Assembly (NCBI RefSeq): GCF_004348325.1
Contig: NZ_SMKF01000029.1
Coordinates: 1-42,357 of the forward strand
Direction: 5' to 3'
DNA length: 42,357 nucleotides
DNA from: Micromonospora sp. KC213
Lineage (GTDB): Bacteria > Actinomycetota > Actinomycetes > Mycobacteriales > Micromonosporaceae
Part shown: one piece after another, positions 34,933 to 42,357 of the stretch
How the letters are laid out: each line of letters begins with the position of its first letter
Position numbering within the stretch: the first letter of the stretch is position 1
Program-made: the position numbers and the translations under genes
The notes under the pieces: generated by a model
What the model was told of the DNA's origin: nothing
Database searches by the model: none
The model's input: only the letters and a program-made list of their open reading frames with translations

Positions 34933-35691
34933 ATGCTCTACCGAGTCGCTGTCCTGTCCGACGTACATGGGGTCCTGCCGGCGCTGGAGGCCGTACTGGC
35001 CGAACCGGACGTGGCGAGCGCTGATCTGATCGTGGTCAACGGCGACGTCGCAGCGGGCCCGCAGCCGGTGGAGGTGCTGGACCGGCTAGCCGGGCTCGGC
35101 GACCAGGTGTGCTGGGTACGCGGCAACGCCGACCGGGAACTGGTCGAGGCCCGGGCCGGGCGTCCCAGCCCGATCGACGTCTCGAACTGGGCGGCCGGGC
35201 AGCTCCGCGACGACCAGGTCGCCCGGTTGGCGGCGCTGCCGCTGACGGTCACCCTGGAGATCGGCGGCATCGGTCCGGTGCTCTTCTGTCACGCCACACC
35301 CCGCGACGACGAGGAGGTCGTCCTGGTCGACTCGCGGCTGGAGCACTGGGTGGACGTGCTCGCCGCAGTGCCGGCCGAGGTCCGCACGGTGGTCTGCGGG
35401 CACACCCACATGCCGTTCGTCCGACTGGTCGACCGCCGGCTCGTCGTCAATCCGGGCAGCGTCGGTATGCCGTACGGCGGTCCCGGTGCCTTCTGGGCTC
35501 TGCTCGGCCCGACGGGGGTACAGCTCCGGCGCACGATCCTCGACGTGGACATCGCCTGCGCCCGGGTCACTGCCGGGTCGAGCTACCCCGACGCCGCCGC
35601 GTGGGCTGATGAGTATGTGCGCTCCCAACACAGCGACACCGACGCGCTGACGGTGTTCGCCCGGTACGACGGCCGCAGCGCTTCCCTGTAG
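34933..35691 (+). CDS. Calcineurin-like metallophosphoesterase (YfcE/MJ0936 type)
   Basis: A 252-residue cytoplasmic phosphoesterase of unknown substrate. Metal-binding motifs run in the usual order: VLSDVHG, VNGDVAAGP, VRGNADRE, LFCHATP and VCGHTHMPF, with NPGSVGMPYGG. This set is typical of small YfcE-like enzymes that act on phosphodiesters. ATG 34933 begins right at the domain (MLYRVAVLSDVHG) and has GGTGGAG just upstream; ATG 34903 is an alternative. It lies downstream of crp on the same strand but behind a large hairpin, so it probably has its own transcript. It converges with the membrane protein gene at 35779. Confidence 0.9.
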   Translation: MLYRVAVLSDVHGVLPALEAVLAEPDVASADLIVVNGDVAAGPQPVEVLDRLAGLGDQVCWVRGNADRELVEARAGRPSPIDVSNWAAGQLRDDQVARLAALPLTVTLEIGGIGPVLFCHATPRDDEEVVLVDSRLEHWVDVLAAVPAEVRTVVCGHTHMPFVRLVDRRLVVNPGSVGMPYGGPGAFWALLGPTGVQLRRTILDVDIACARVTAGSSYPDAAAWADEYVRSQHSDTDALTVFARYDGRSASL

Positions 35692-35778
35692 AGCGCAGGG
35701 CTCGGGCAGGGGCACCAACACGATCGCTGGGCACACGCCCGCAGCAGGCCGCGTGGGCCGAGGTGCGGCCACCCCCAC

Positions 35779-36819
35779 TCAGCGCGCCGTGCGGCAGGCC
35801 GCGTCGATCCGGTGCACCGGGCGGACCCGGCGGCCCAGTCCCTCCAGCAGCGAGTCCTCGACGTGCATGTCCCGCACCCGTAGCTGGCGTCGGGGCAGTT
35901 CCTCCTCGCTGGGGCAGAGCACCTGCGCGCGTACCCGGTCCACCGGCAGGTAACGGACCCCGCCCCGCTCCTGGAGCAGCACCAGGTTGACGTCGTCGAC
36001 GGTGACCACGTGCCCCCGCACGTCCTCGGTGACGCCCTCGGTGGACTCGACGGTGGTGACCGTCAGCGGCAGCACGGGGGTGCTGATCACCGGCAGCGCC
36101 GCCCAGACCAGCATCGCCAGCACGGCCGCCTCGGTCACCGAGGCCAGGGGCCGGATCACCGCCGCCGGCAGTGGGCCGGTGACGCCCAACGCCAACACCG
36201 GCGGGGCGACGAACAGCAGCAACGCCAGCACCTCCCGCTGCCGCCCGGCCTCGATCAGGGTGGGGGCGAGCAGCCAGCCGTACCCGGCGAGGAGCGCGGC
36301 GAGCAGGAGCAACCGAGGTATCCGCTGCTCGTGCAGCCGGGCCGGGGTGAGCTGGAACGCGGCGACGAACGCCGGGATGAGCAGCGGCAGATAGAGCAGC
36401 GGCCAGGTGACCAGGGCGAGCAGGAAGCTGGCCACCACGAACCAGGCCGGAACGATGTCCATCCAACGGACGAAGAGCGGCCGGCGGATGCCGGGGGGCA
36501 TCCGTTCCACGCTGACCCGCAGCACCGCACCGAGGGCGAACACGGCGACCAGGCCGGTGGAGAGCAGCCGTGCGGCCGTGGTGAGGAAGCCGGCCAGCAG
36601 GTTGACCGGGCCGACGTTCGCCACCAGCAGCAGCGTGGTCTGGAGTTCCCCGCCGGCCTCCACGCCGAGGCGCAGCACGGAGAAGACCGCGGGCACGCCG
36701 ACCACGGCGGTCCAGAAGGACTGGCTGGCGCGGGCCCGCCGCTCGGCCCGGTCCGGCCCGTCCTGGTACGCCCCGGCGAGGGCCACGCCTTCCGTGACGG
36801 GCGCCGCCGGGGCGCTCAC
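35779..36819 (-). CDS. Polytopic membrane protein coupled to a solute-binding lipoprotein, unknown function
   Basis: A 346-residue protein with about eight to nine hydrophobic helices from ~35 to 245 and a soluble C-terminal domain of ~95 residues (beta-rich, TVTTVESTEGVTEDVRGHVV, then acidic/basic segments to a final DAACRTAR). It shows no ABC-permease EAA motif and I do not recognise the family. GTG 36819 overlaps the stop of the binding-protein gene (GTGA), so the two proteins are made together. The likely picture is a receptor or channel controlled by the lipoprotein, comparable in idea to GlnH/GlnX of mycobacteria, but the sequence does not show GlnX similarity that I can see. Confidence 0.8.
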   Translation of the reverse strand: MSAPAAPVTEGVALAGAYQDGPDRAERRARASQSFWTAVVGVPAVFSVLRLGVEAGGELQTTLLLVANVGPVNLLAGFLTTAARLLSTGLVAVFALGAVLRVSVERMPPGIRRPLFVRWMDIVPAWFVVASFLLALVTWPLLYLPLLIPAFVAAFQLTPARLHEQRIPRLLLLAALLAGYGWLLAPTLIEAGRQREVLALLLFVAPPVLALGVTGPLPAAVIRPLASVTEAAVLAMLVWAALPVISTPVLPLTVTTVESTEGVTEDVRGHVVTVDDVNLVLLQERGGVRYLPVDRVRAQVLCPSEEELPRRQLRVRDMHVEDSLLEGLGRRVRPVHRIDAACRTAR

Positions 36820-37754
36820 CGCCGGGGCGCCTTGTCGTCGAAGTCCACCAGTTTCGGCACGTCCAGCGGCTGCGGCTGCGTCTTGGGCTGTTTCATCCAC
36901 GGCCCGAGGGTCCGGTGGTACGCGGCCAGCCAGGGACTGGTCAGCCCTTGGCGACCCTGCTGGTAGCTCTTGTCGAGGAAGAAGGCGACCAGGTCGCGCA
37001 GCGCGGGATCACCGATCGACACCCCGATGCCGAGCGTCTCGCTGGTGCCGAACGGCATGTCGACGATCTCGAACTCGGTCGGGTGCTGGGAGAGGAAGCC
37101 GGCCAGGATCGTCTCGTCGGAGCTGACCACGTCGTACCGGCCCTCCCGGATGCCCTTGACGCAGTCGGCGACCCGCTTCACCACCAGCGCCTTGATCTGG
37201 TGCTTCTCCAGCTCGGCCTCGGTGGTGGAGCCGCCGCTGGTGCAGACCTTGTACGCGGGGTCGCGAAGGTCCTCGATGGTGCGGATCCTGTCCTTGAGCC
37301 GGTTCGGCACCATCACCTCCTGCGTGGTGACGAAGTACGGCCCGGCGAAGGCGACCAGCTTCTTGCGGTCCTCGTTCATGGAGAAGCTGGAGACGACCAG
37401 ATCCACCACCCCACCCTGCAGGGCGGGGATGCGGTCCTCGGTGGCCAGTGGGACGAACTCGATCCGCTGGTCGCCCTCGTAGCCGAGTGAGGAGGCGATG
37501 TACCGGGCGATCTCGACGTCGAAGCCGACGTAGGTGCCGTTGCGCAGTTCGCCCATCAGCGGCTCGGTTGCGGCAACGCCGATCCTGATCCGCGGCTGCC
37601 CGTCGATCTGCGACTCGCGGAGCTTGTCCAGCACCGAGGGGAGCGACGGCTCCCGCCGGTTGTCGCAGCCGGCCGCCGCGGAGAGGCTCAGAGTCATGGC
37701 CACCGCCAGAGTGGTGGCGACCGAACGGAGCCGGTGGGTGAAGAGGTGGTACAT
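36816..37754 (-). CDS. Family 3 amino-acid-binding lipoprotein
   Basis: A 312-residue extracytoplasmic binding protein of the glutamate/polar amino acid type (SBP_bac_3). The lipobox is LSAAAGC. The mature protein has the family start RIRIGVAATEPLMG, then GTYVGFDVEIARYIA, the Arg-containing SSFSMNEDRKKLVAFAGPYF and the second-lobe SSDETILAGFL. The ligand is likely an acidic or amide amino acid, not provable here. No ABC ATPase or permease is adjacent; instead its stop overlaps the start of an unknown polytopic membrane protein, so a sensing role is plausible. DETILAG resembles the DDTILAG of mycobacterial GlnH, the amino-acid sensor upstream of PknG. Confidence 0.9.
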   Translation of the reverse strand: MYHLFTHRLRSVATTLAVAMTLSLSAAAGCDNRREPSLPSVLDKLRESQIDGQPRIRIGVAATEPLMGELRNGTYVGFDVEIARYIASSLGYEGDQRIEFVPLATEDRIPALQGGVVDLVVSSFSMNEDRKKLVAFAGPYFVTTQEVMVPNRLKDRIRTIEDLRDPAYKVCTSGGSTTEAELEKHQIKALVVKRVADCVKGIREGRYDVVSSDETILAGFLSQHPTEFEIVDMPFGTSETLGIGVSIGDPALRDLVAFFLDKSYQQGRQGLTSPWLAAYHRTLGPWMKQPKTQPQPLDVPKLVDFDDKAPRR

Positions 37755-37843
37755 CGGCTACCTCGCTGACGGGCACGGGTCTGCGAAGCACCCAGCGTAG
37801 CCGCCACACTCCACTGCGGTGATCGTCCGGATGTCCGAAGGGA

Positions 37844-37886
37844 ACCGGGGTACGACGGGTGGCCCGAGCACCCGTCGTACCCCGGT
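37844..37886 (-). terminator. Terminator hairpin after the S33 peptidase gene
   Basis: A perfect 17-bp stem, ACCGGGGTACGACGGGT (37844-37860) with ACCCGTCGTACCCCGGT (37870-37886), extends by one more inner G-C pair and has a 7-base loop. It starts five bases after the peptidase stop and insulates it from the binding-lipoprotein gene downstream on the same strand. Confidence 0.85.
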
Positions 37887-37891
37887 GTCTG

Positions 37892-39691
37892 TCAGCGGAG
37901 GGTGAGAATCCCCACCGCGGGCAGCGGCGCGACGACCGGCGGGAGCCGCTTCGGCTCGCCCCGGGCCGGCCGGCCCTCGCGGGCCAGCGTGCTCTTCGAC
38001 TCGGCGGCCCGGGTCACCTCGGGCTCCTCCGGCAGGTCCATGAAGGGCTGCACGTCACCGACGCAGACGGTGCCCTTCTTCGGCAGCGTGCCGTTGAGCA
38101 GGTACGCGTCGATGGCCCCCGTGGCGCAGTCCGAGGTGCCGTACGCGGTGTGACCCCAGTTGTCGCTGCTGAGTAGCCGGCTGTTCGGCAGCAGCTTGGC
38201 CGAGCTGACCGCCGCGTCGTAGTTGGTCGCCGGGTCCCAGTAGTTGCCGACCACCAGCACCGGGGCGGCGGTCTTCCGGTTGAACGGACCGGTGTAGGCG
38301 TCCTCGTCCCGGACGGTCCAGGCGTCCCGGCCGCAGGACGCGGTGGCCCAGGCCCAGGCCCGGCCGAAGTACGGGGCGCGCTTGTCCTCCGCGGCGCTCA
38401 GCGCCGGCCAGTCGGCCACCTTCTTCGGGTGGTACCCGTCGGTGCAGTCGACTCCGAGGAAGGTCTCCAGCCCGTTGTTGTACGGGAAGTCGAACCGGCG
38501 CTGCTGGCGGGCCCGCTCGGCCCGCGCGGTGAGGCTCTTGCTCGCCTCCGCCCGCCGGGCCGGGCTCACCGACGTCGGCTCGATGAGGGCCAGCAGTTCG
38601 GCGGTGATGGCGTCGATGTCGGAGTAGCCGTTCGGGCTGTAGAGCGCGCCGAGGCTGGCGCCGACGAAGTCGGAGTATTTGATGGTGACGGTGCCGAATC
38701 CCGGGTCCTCGATCACCAGCGGAGCCTTCTGCAGCCGCTTCGCCACCTTCTCGTACGCGGCGACGGGGTTGGCGGCGATGGAGCACTTCTCCGTACCGGC
38801 CTTCTTGCACCGGTCGAGGATCTCGCGCAGCGCCTTGTACGCCCCGTCGGCGCTGCGCAGCCGGGTCTCCTGGAGCTGGTCGCGGGCCTTGCCCTGGCCG
38901 ACCCAGGCGTTCGGGTCGAGCACGCCGTCGATGACGACCGCGCGGACCCGGTCCGGGAACATGTTGGCGTAGTACTGGCCGAGCGCGCTGCCGTAGCTGA
39001 AGCCGAGGTAGCTCAGCTTCTTGTCGCCCACGGCCCGCCGCAGCACGTCCATGTCGCGGGCCACCTCGGCGGTCGACATGGCGCCGGTGAGCGGCTTTCC
39101 GGTGATGGAGCAGGCCTTGCCGACCGCCCGGGACGAGGCGATGTACGCGTTCTCCTCGGCCTTCGTCCACGGGAAGGCCACGTTCAGCCCGGCGTACGCC
39201 CGGGTCTGGTCCTTGACCGAGGGGAAGCACTTGACGTTCTGGCTGGCGGCGACGCCGCGCGGGTCGATCCCGACCACGTCGAACCGGTCCAGCACCTCGT
39301 CGGAGAGGAAGTACGGCGCGGCGAGCGCGATGTCGGTGCCGGAGCCGCCCGGGCCGCCCGGGTTGACGAAGAGGCTTCCGATTCGGGCCTGCCGGTCGCG
39401 GGCCTTGACCCGCAGCAGGGCGACCTCGGTGGTGGCGCCCTTGGGCTGGTCGTAGTCGAGCGGCAGGTCGACCGTGGCGCACTCGGCGTAGTCGTAGCAG
39501 GCGTACCAGTCGAGCTTGGGCGTCGGCACGCGGTCGACCCGCTTGGCCTCGGCCGGGCTGGTGCGGTCCGACGTGGTCGGACGGCCCCAGTTGGCGCTGC
39601 TCGGCGACGCGGTCGCGGGCGCGACCACCGATCCGGCGAGGAAGAGGCCGGCGACTCCGGCTGCGGCCAGGGACCGGGACGTACGTGGCAT
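37892..39691 (-). CDS. Secreted S33 alpha/beta-hydrolase (tripeptidyl aminopeptidase-like)
   Basis: A 599-residue exported peptidase. A Sec signal (LAAAGVAGLFLAGSVVAPATA) is followed by an alpha/beta-hydrolase fold: oxyanion NPGGPGGSG, nucleophile GFSYGSALG, acid VVGNYWDPATN, and His in DNWGHTAYG, with the C-terminal TAP-like domain and paired Cys. Such enzymes remove tri- or dipeptides from N-termini of extracellular proteins. ATG 39691 has GGAAGG at good spacing. The frame stays open well upstream, but that part runs through the AT-rich promoter region and is not coding. It is a single gene with its own terminator; phased repeats 115-165 bases upstream suggest regulated expression. Confidence 0.92.
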   Translation of the reverse strand: MPRTSRSLAAAGVAGLFLAGSVVAPATASPSSANWGRPTTSDRTSPAEAKRVDRVPTPKLDWYACYDYAECATVDLPLDYDQPKGATTEVALLRVKARDRQARIGSLFVNPGGPGGSGTDIALAAPYFLSDEVLDRFDVVGIDPRGVAASQNVKCFPSVKDQTRAYAGLNVAFPWTKAEENAYIASSRAVGKACSITGKPLTGAMSTAEVARDMDVLRRAVGDKKLSYLGFSYGSALGQYYANMFPDRVRAVVIDGVLDPNAWVGQGKARDQLQETRLRSADGAYKALREILDRCKKAGTEKCSIAANPVAAYEKVAKRLQKAPLVIEDPGFGTVTIKYSDFVGASLGALYSPNGYSDIDAITAELLALIEPTSVSPARRAEASKSLTARAERARQQRRFDFPYNNGLETFLGVDCTDGYHPKKVADWPALSAAEDKRAPYFGRAWAWATASCGRDAWTVRDEDAYTGPFNRKTAAPVLVVGNYWDPATNYDAAVSSAKLLPNSRLLSSDNWGHTAYGTSDCATGAIDAYLLNGTLPKKGTVCVGDVQPFMDLPEEPEVTRAAESKSTLAREGRPARGEPKRLPPVVAPLPAVGILTLR

Positions 39692-39804
39692 GTGGATGCC
39701 TTCCGGTAAAGGATGGGGACTGCCGAAGAGGGCAACCCTCTCGGCCTCCGTCACTCTAGGGACGAACGGCAACACAAGCAGCCCGACAAACGCCGTAAAG
39801 CATC

Positions 39805-39856
39805 CGATTTTTTCGACCGATGTAACGAATTTTTCATGATCGACGCTGGTTTTCTC
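39805..39856 (-). promoter_or_regulatory. Three helically phased repeats upstream of the S33 peptidase gene
   Basis: CGATTTTTTC (39805-39814) and CGAATTTTTC (39826-39835) start exactly 21 bases apart, and a weaker third copy TGGTTTTCTC (39847-39856) continues the spacing. On the gene's strand these read GAAAAAATCG, GAAAAATTCG and GAGAAAACCA. Two helical turns between direct repeats is a common layout for response-regulator binding. The stretch is also unusually AT-rich for this DNA. Confidence 0.5.
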
Positions 39857-39917
39857 CGTACCGTCTCCAGGCATCACCGTTCCGTCGCGGTGGGCGCACC
39901 GGGCCGACACCCCCGGC

Positions 39918-39945
39918 TTGACACCCGGCGCGACGCGGCGATGCT
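39918..39945 (+). promoter_or_regulatory. Promoter of the small membrane protein at 39952
   Basis: TTGACA (39918-39923), a perfect -35, is followed after 16 bases by GATGCT (39940-39945). The start point would fall at or near the GTG at 39952, giving a leaderless message. Confidence 0.5.
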
Positions 39946-39951
39946 TGTCGG

Positions 39952-40266
39952 GTGAGGCGAATCCTCCGGCCGGACGCGCGCGTCGTGGCGCTGCTCGCGT
40001 CGCTCGCGGCCGTCGCGACGCTGGCGGCACTGGTCGTCTGGCATCCCGCCAACCTCCTCATGGTGGGGCTGGCGCTGCTCTGCGTCGTGCTCACCACCAT
40101 CACCGGCACGGCGGTGGCCGCGGCGCGCGAGCGGACCGACCGGTCGAGCACCGGTGAGGCACCGCCAGATCAGCCTGACGTCCTGCCCGTTGGTCTCGAC
40201 GCCGACACCCTGGACGCCCTGGACAGTGCGGCGGTCCGCGCCCAGCTGGGCCTCAACGACCGGTGA
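39952..40266 (+). CDS. Small two-helix membrane protein, unknown function
   Basis: A 104-residue protein with two hydrophobic helices, VVALLASLAAVATLAALVV and LLMVGLALLCVVLTTITG, joined by a short turn (WHPAN), then an acidic cytoplasmic tail ending DSAAVRAQLGLNDR. I do not recognise the family. The GTG start fits a leaderless transcript from the TTGACA promoter just upstream; no ribosome-binding site is seen. The 3' end overlaps that of the convergent kinase gene by 14 bases, so read-through transcripts would be mutually antisense. Confidence 0.7.
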   Translation: MRRILRPDARVVALLASLAAVATLAALVVWHPANLLMVGLALLCVVLTTITGTAVAAARERTDRSSTGEAPPDQPDVLPVGLDADTLDALDSAAVRAQLGLNDR

Positions 40267-41788
40267 GGGTGGGAGCCAGCAGCGCGTCGACGCCCCTGCC
40301 GGCGAGGCAGCGGTAGGTCCGGTCGGAGTCGGTGCTGGGCGGCAGCACCTCCAGGCGCCACCCCTGAGGTTGCTCTATCCCGCTGGTCAACCGGAAGGTC
40401 CGCAGACTGCACACCTGATTCACGGCCGGATGGGCGACGATCTCGGCGTGCTCCGCGTCGACCAGCGCGACCGGTAGCTCGCCCTGGGCGTAGGTCTCCC
40501 AGGTGTGCCGACGGTCGCAGGAGACCTCGGCCGCCTCGGCCCGCCCCCCACGCAGCCGGACCGGCCCGAAGCACTCCAGTTGCGACGTGCAGCCGGCCCC
40601 CGGCGGCAGGGTCGCCATGGTCGCCCCCGAGCATCCGGGCAGGGTGCCCCAGCTCGCGGTCGGACCGGAGGTGGCGCCGGCCACCGGGGTCGGGGTCGGC
40701 GCGACCACCAGCGGGGCACCACCGGCCACCCACGCCCCGGCGCTCGCCGACGCGGCCAGGGCGAGCACTCCGGCACCGCCGAGGAACCACCGTCGCCGCC
40801 GCCGGCCCGGCTGCGCTGGCGGCTGGCTACCCGCCGCCGGCGGCCGGGGCGGGCCGGAGGGATCCACTGTGTACCTGCCGAAGATGCTGCCGCCGGTGGT
40901 GGTGGCACCGCCCGGGGCCGGGGTGCCGCTCACCGGGGCGCCACTGACCGGCGCCGAGGCCGGGTCCAACGGCAGGGCGCGGAGCAGGTCGCGCAGCTCG
41001 ATCGCGGACGGGCGGGCACCGGGATCGTTGGACATCCCGGCACGCAGCACGTCGACCAGTTCGGTCGGCACCCCGGGCAGCTCCGGGATCGGCTGGTTGA
41101 ACAGCTCCAGTACGGTGACCAGGCTCGGGTTCCGCTCGGACTGCCAGCGCGGCGGGCGACCGTACATCACCGCGTAGAGGGTGGCGCAGAGCGCGTACAC
41201 ATCGACGGCCGGCGACGGGGGGTCGTGGTTGAACGTCTCCGGCGGCGCGTACGCGGGGGTCAGCACCTCCAGGGTGACCGAGGCGTCGCGCGCCTCGGCC
41301 AGCACGGCGAGCCCGAAGTCGGCGAGGACGGCCGGATTGAAGTGCGAGTAGAGGATGTTCGCCGGCTTCACGTCGCGATGCAGCACCCCCGCCGCGTGTG
41401 AGTGGGCGAGCGCGTCCGCGATCTTGACGCCGAGGTCACGGGCCTCCGCGGCACCGAGCGGGGAGGTGCGCATCCGCTCGGCGTACGAGCCGTCGCAGAG
41501 TTCCATGATCAGATATGGGTGCTGGTCGACGGTGACCCCGACGTCGAAGAGGTCCACCACGTGCGGATGGGACGACATCCGGCCGGCGGCACGCGCTTCC
41601 CGGAGGAACCGGGCCTGGTCCCGCTCGCTGTCCAGCGTCCGGTTCTCCACCTTGACGGCGACCTCTCGCCCCACCGAGATCTGGGTGGCCTTGTAGACGG
41701 TGGCATAGCCACCTCGGGCGAACACCCGCAGATCGGTCAGACCGGGCACAATGGGCAGCCGCAGGGCGCCAGGCGGGGTGTCGGTCAC
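40253..41788 (-). CDS. Membrane-anchored Ser/Thr protein kinase with cysteine-rich outer domain
   Basis: A 511-residue Hanks-type kinase. The catalytic domain (~15-280) has Lys46 (VAVKVE), HRD 137-139 (LHRDVKPANIL), DFG 157-159 and YAPPE, so it should be active. The glycine-rich loop FARGGYATVY has Ala at two of the three Gly positions, although RGGYATVY-like loops do occur in actinobacterial kinases. After a Pro/Gly linker and RRRRR, one helix (about 345-370) leads to an outer domain of ~120 residues with six Cys and SCDRRHTWETYAQGELP, resembling the septum-formation family domain; it may sense a wall or envelope ligand. GTG 41788 begins VTDTPPG; the frame stays open upstream. The four-helix membrane protein at 41820 precedes it in the same direction. 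Confidence 0.9.
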   Translation of the reverse strand: MTDTPPGALRLPIVPGLTDLRVFARGGYATVYKATQISVGREVAVKVENRTLDSERDQARFLREARAAGRMSSHPHVVDLFDVGVTVDQHPYLIMELCDGSYAERMRTSPLGAAEARDLGVKIADALAHSHAAGVLHRDVKPANILYSHFNPAVLADFGLAVLAEARDASVTLEVLTPAYAPPETFNHDPPSPAVDVYALCATLYAVMYGRPPRWQSERNPSLVTVLELFNQPIPELPGVPTELVDVLRAGMSNDPGARPSAIELRDLLRALPLDPASAPVSGAPVSGTPAPGGATTTGGSIFGRYTVDPSGPPRPPAAGSQPPAQPGRRRRRWFLGGAGVLALAASASAGAWVAGGAPLVVAPTPTPVAGATSGPTASWGTLPGCSGATMATLPPGAGCTSQLECFGPVRLRGGRAEAAEVSCDRRHTWETYAQGELPVALVDAEHAEIVAHPAVNQVCSLRTFRLTSGIEQPQGWRLEVLPPSTDSDRTYRCLAGRGVDALLAPTLTGR

Positions 41789-41819
41789 GGGTTCGAAAAT
41801 ACCTGTCCCACCGGGCCGC

Positions 41820-42254
41820 TCAGCCGACCGTACCGACGGTGGAACCGGGGCCGGCGACACGACCGGCGTCCCACCGCAGGCCAATCGCGGTGGCGACCGC
41901 GCCGAGCCCCTCCCAGAGAGCCACCCCGAAGAACTCGGCCGGTGCCACCTCGGCCAGCACGATCAACGTGAAGACGGTGAAGGTGACCAGCCGGAAGACC
42001 ACGGTGAAGCGGTAGAAGGCCCGCCACTCGGTGGCCGCCGCCAGCAGGTAGTAGGCCCCCATGTTGAACGAGGCCATCGAAGCCGCGGTGAGGAACGTGC
42101 CGGTGTAGTCGCCGGCCTCCCGTCGCGCCGGCACCTGGAAGCCGAGCAGCCGCAGCTGTGTCTCGGGCCAGACGAGACCGAGCGCGCCGAGCAGCAGCGC
42201 CAGGACGCCGAAGACCGCGATTGTCCAGCCGGCGCCGGAACGCGGCAGCCTCAT
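41820..42254 (-). CDS. Four-helix membrane protein upstream of the kinase
   Basis: A 144-residue integral membrane protein with about four helices: WTIAVFGVLALLLGALGLV, FNMGAYYLLAAA, RFTVVFRLVTFTVFTLIVL and a final one around FFGVALWEGLGAVATAIGL. GGGGAGGACGG precedes ATG 42254, a good ribosome site; the frame stays open further up but without coding character. It lies 31 bases before the kinase start and is probably co-transcribed, so it may be a partner or substrate of the kinase. Family not recognised. The upstream ~100 bases to the window edge contain TAGCCT (42310-42305, minus), a possible -10. Confidence 0.8.
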   Translation of the reverse strand: MRLPRSGAGWTIAVFGVLALLLGALGLVWPETQLRLLGFQVPARREAGDYTGTFLTAASMASFNMGAYYLLAAATEWRAFYRFTVVFRLVTFTVFTLIVLAEVAPAEFFGVALWEGLGAVATAIGLRWDAGRVAGPGSTVGTVG

Positions 42255-42357
42255 CCGTCCTCCCCGTCCACGGCCACCACGGCGGGCGGCCTCTTGGACC
42301 CCAGAGGCTAACGGCATCCCCCGACCCACACATCCCCGGAACCGTCAGACCTCGGGC

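Noticed and set aside
39692..40030. N-terminal extension of the S33 peptidase frame
   Set aside because: It runs through the AT-rich promoter region with phased repeats; the ATG at 39691 has a good ribosome site and starts a normal signal peptide.

Overview
The window is high-GC DNA (roughly 70-73% G+C by eye) with strong G/C third-position codon use, many GTG starts and many 4-base stop/start overlaps. The gene content points to the actinobacterial family Micromonosporaceae (Micromonospora, Salinispora or a close relative). Several blocks keep the order known from Mycobacterium tuberculosis: dacB / DUF2342 zincin / tilS / hpt with ppa divergent, ftsH-folE, and crp / nth / TlpA / NUDIX / marP. 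I saw no tRNA, rRNA, CRISPR array, transposase or integrase.

Region 1 (1-7093, + strand) is a tightly coupled five-gene operon cut by the window's left edge. It encodes a VirB4-type ATPase, a polytopic VirB6/TrbL-like protein, a small single-pass VirB8/TcpC-like protein, a lysozyme plus M23 wall hydrolase, and an unknown protein made of two repeats. This is the core set of a Gram-positive type IV secretion or conjugation machine, with no relaxase or integrase visible here. A convergent single-pass membrane protein follows (7099-7677).

Region 2 (7879-11156, + strand) holds an FtsK/EccC-like protein whose nucleotide-binding loops have decayed, and a coiled-coil membrane protein coupled to it. 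I do not know this pair as a described system.

Region 3 (11166-20752) is core housekeeping: folE, ftsH, hpt, tilS, a DUF2342 zincin, dacB and, divergently, ppa. A GlxA-type AraC regulator and a 48-residue membrane protein sit between hpt and tilS.

Region 4 (20807-28492) is a partial type VII (ESX) secretion locus: eccD is divergent from eccC and mycP, and a PAP2 phosphatase follows. eccB, eccE and WXG100 substrate genes are absent here.

Region 5 (28530-33876, - strand) is a run of six genes: cbiZ, capA-like, nth, TlpA-like lipoprotein, CoA-type NUDIX hydrolase and marP-like protease. On the + strand, crp and a calcineurin-like phosphoesterase follow, with large imperfect palindromes around crp.

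Region 6 (35779-42254) contains a solute-binding lipoprotein translationally coupled to an unknown polytopic membrane protein instead of an ABC transporter, a secreted S33 peptidase with three helically phased upstream repeats, a tiny probably leaderless membrane protein, and a membrane-anchored Ser/Thr kinase with a cysteine-rich outer domain preceded by a four-helix membrane protein.

The best candidates for something undescribed are the chromosomal T4SS-like operon with its two-repeat fifth gene, the pseudo-ATPase FtsK-like module, and the binding-lipoprotein plus membrane-protein pair.
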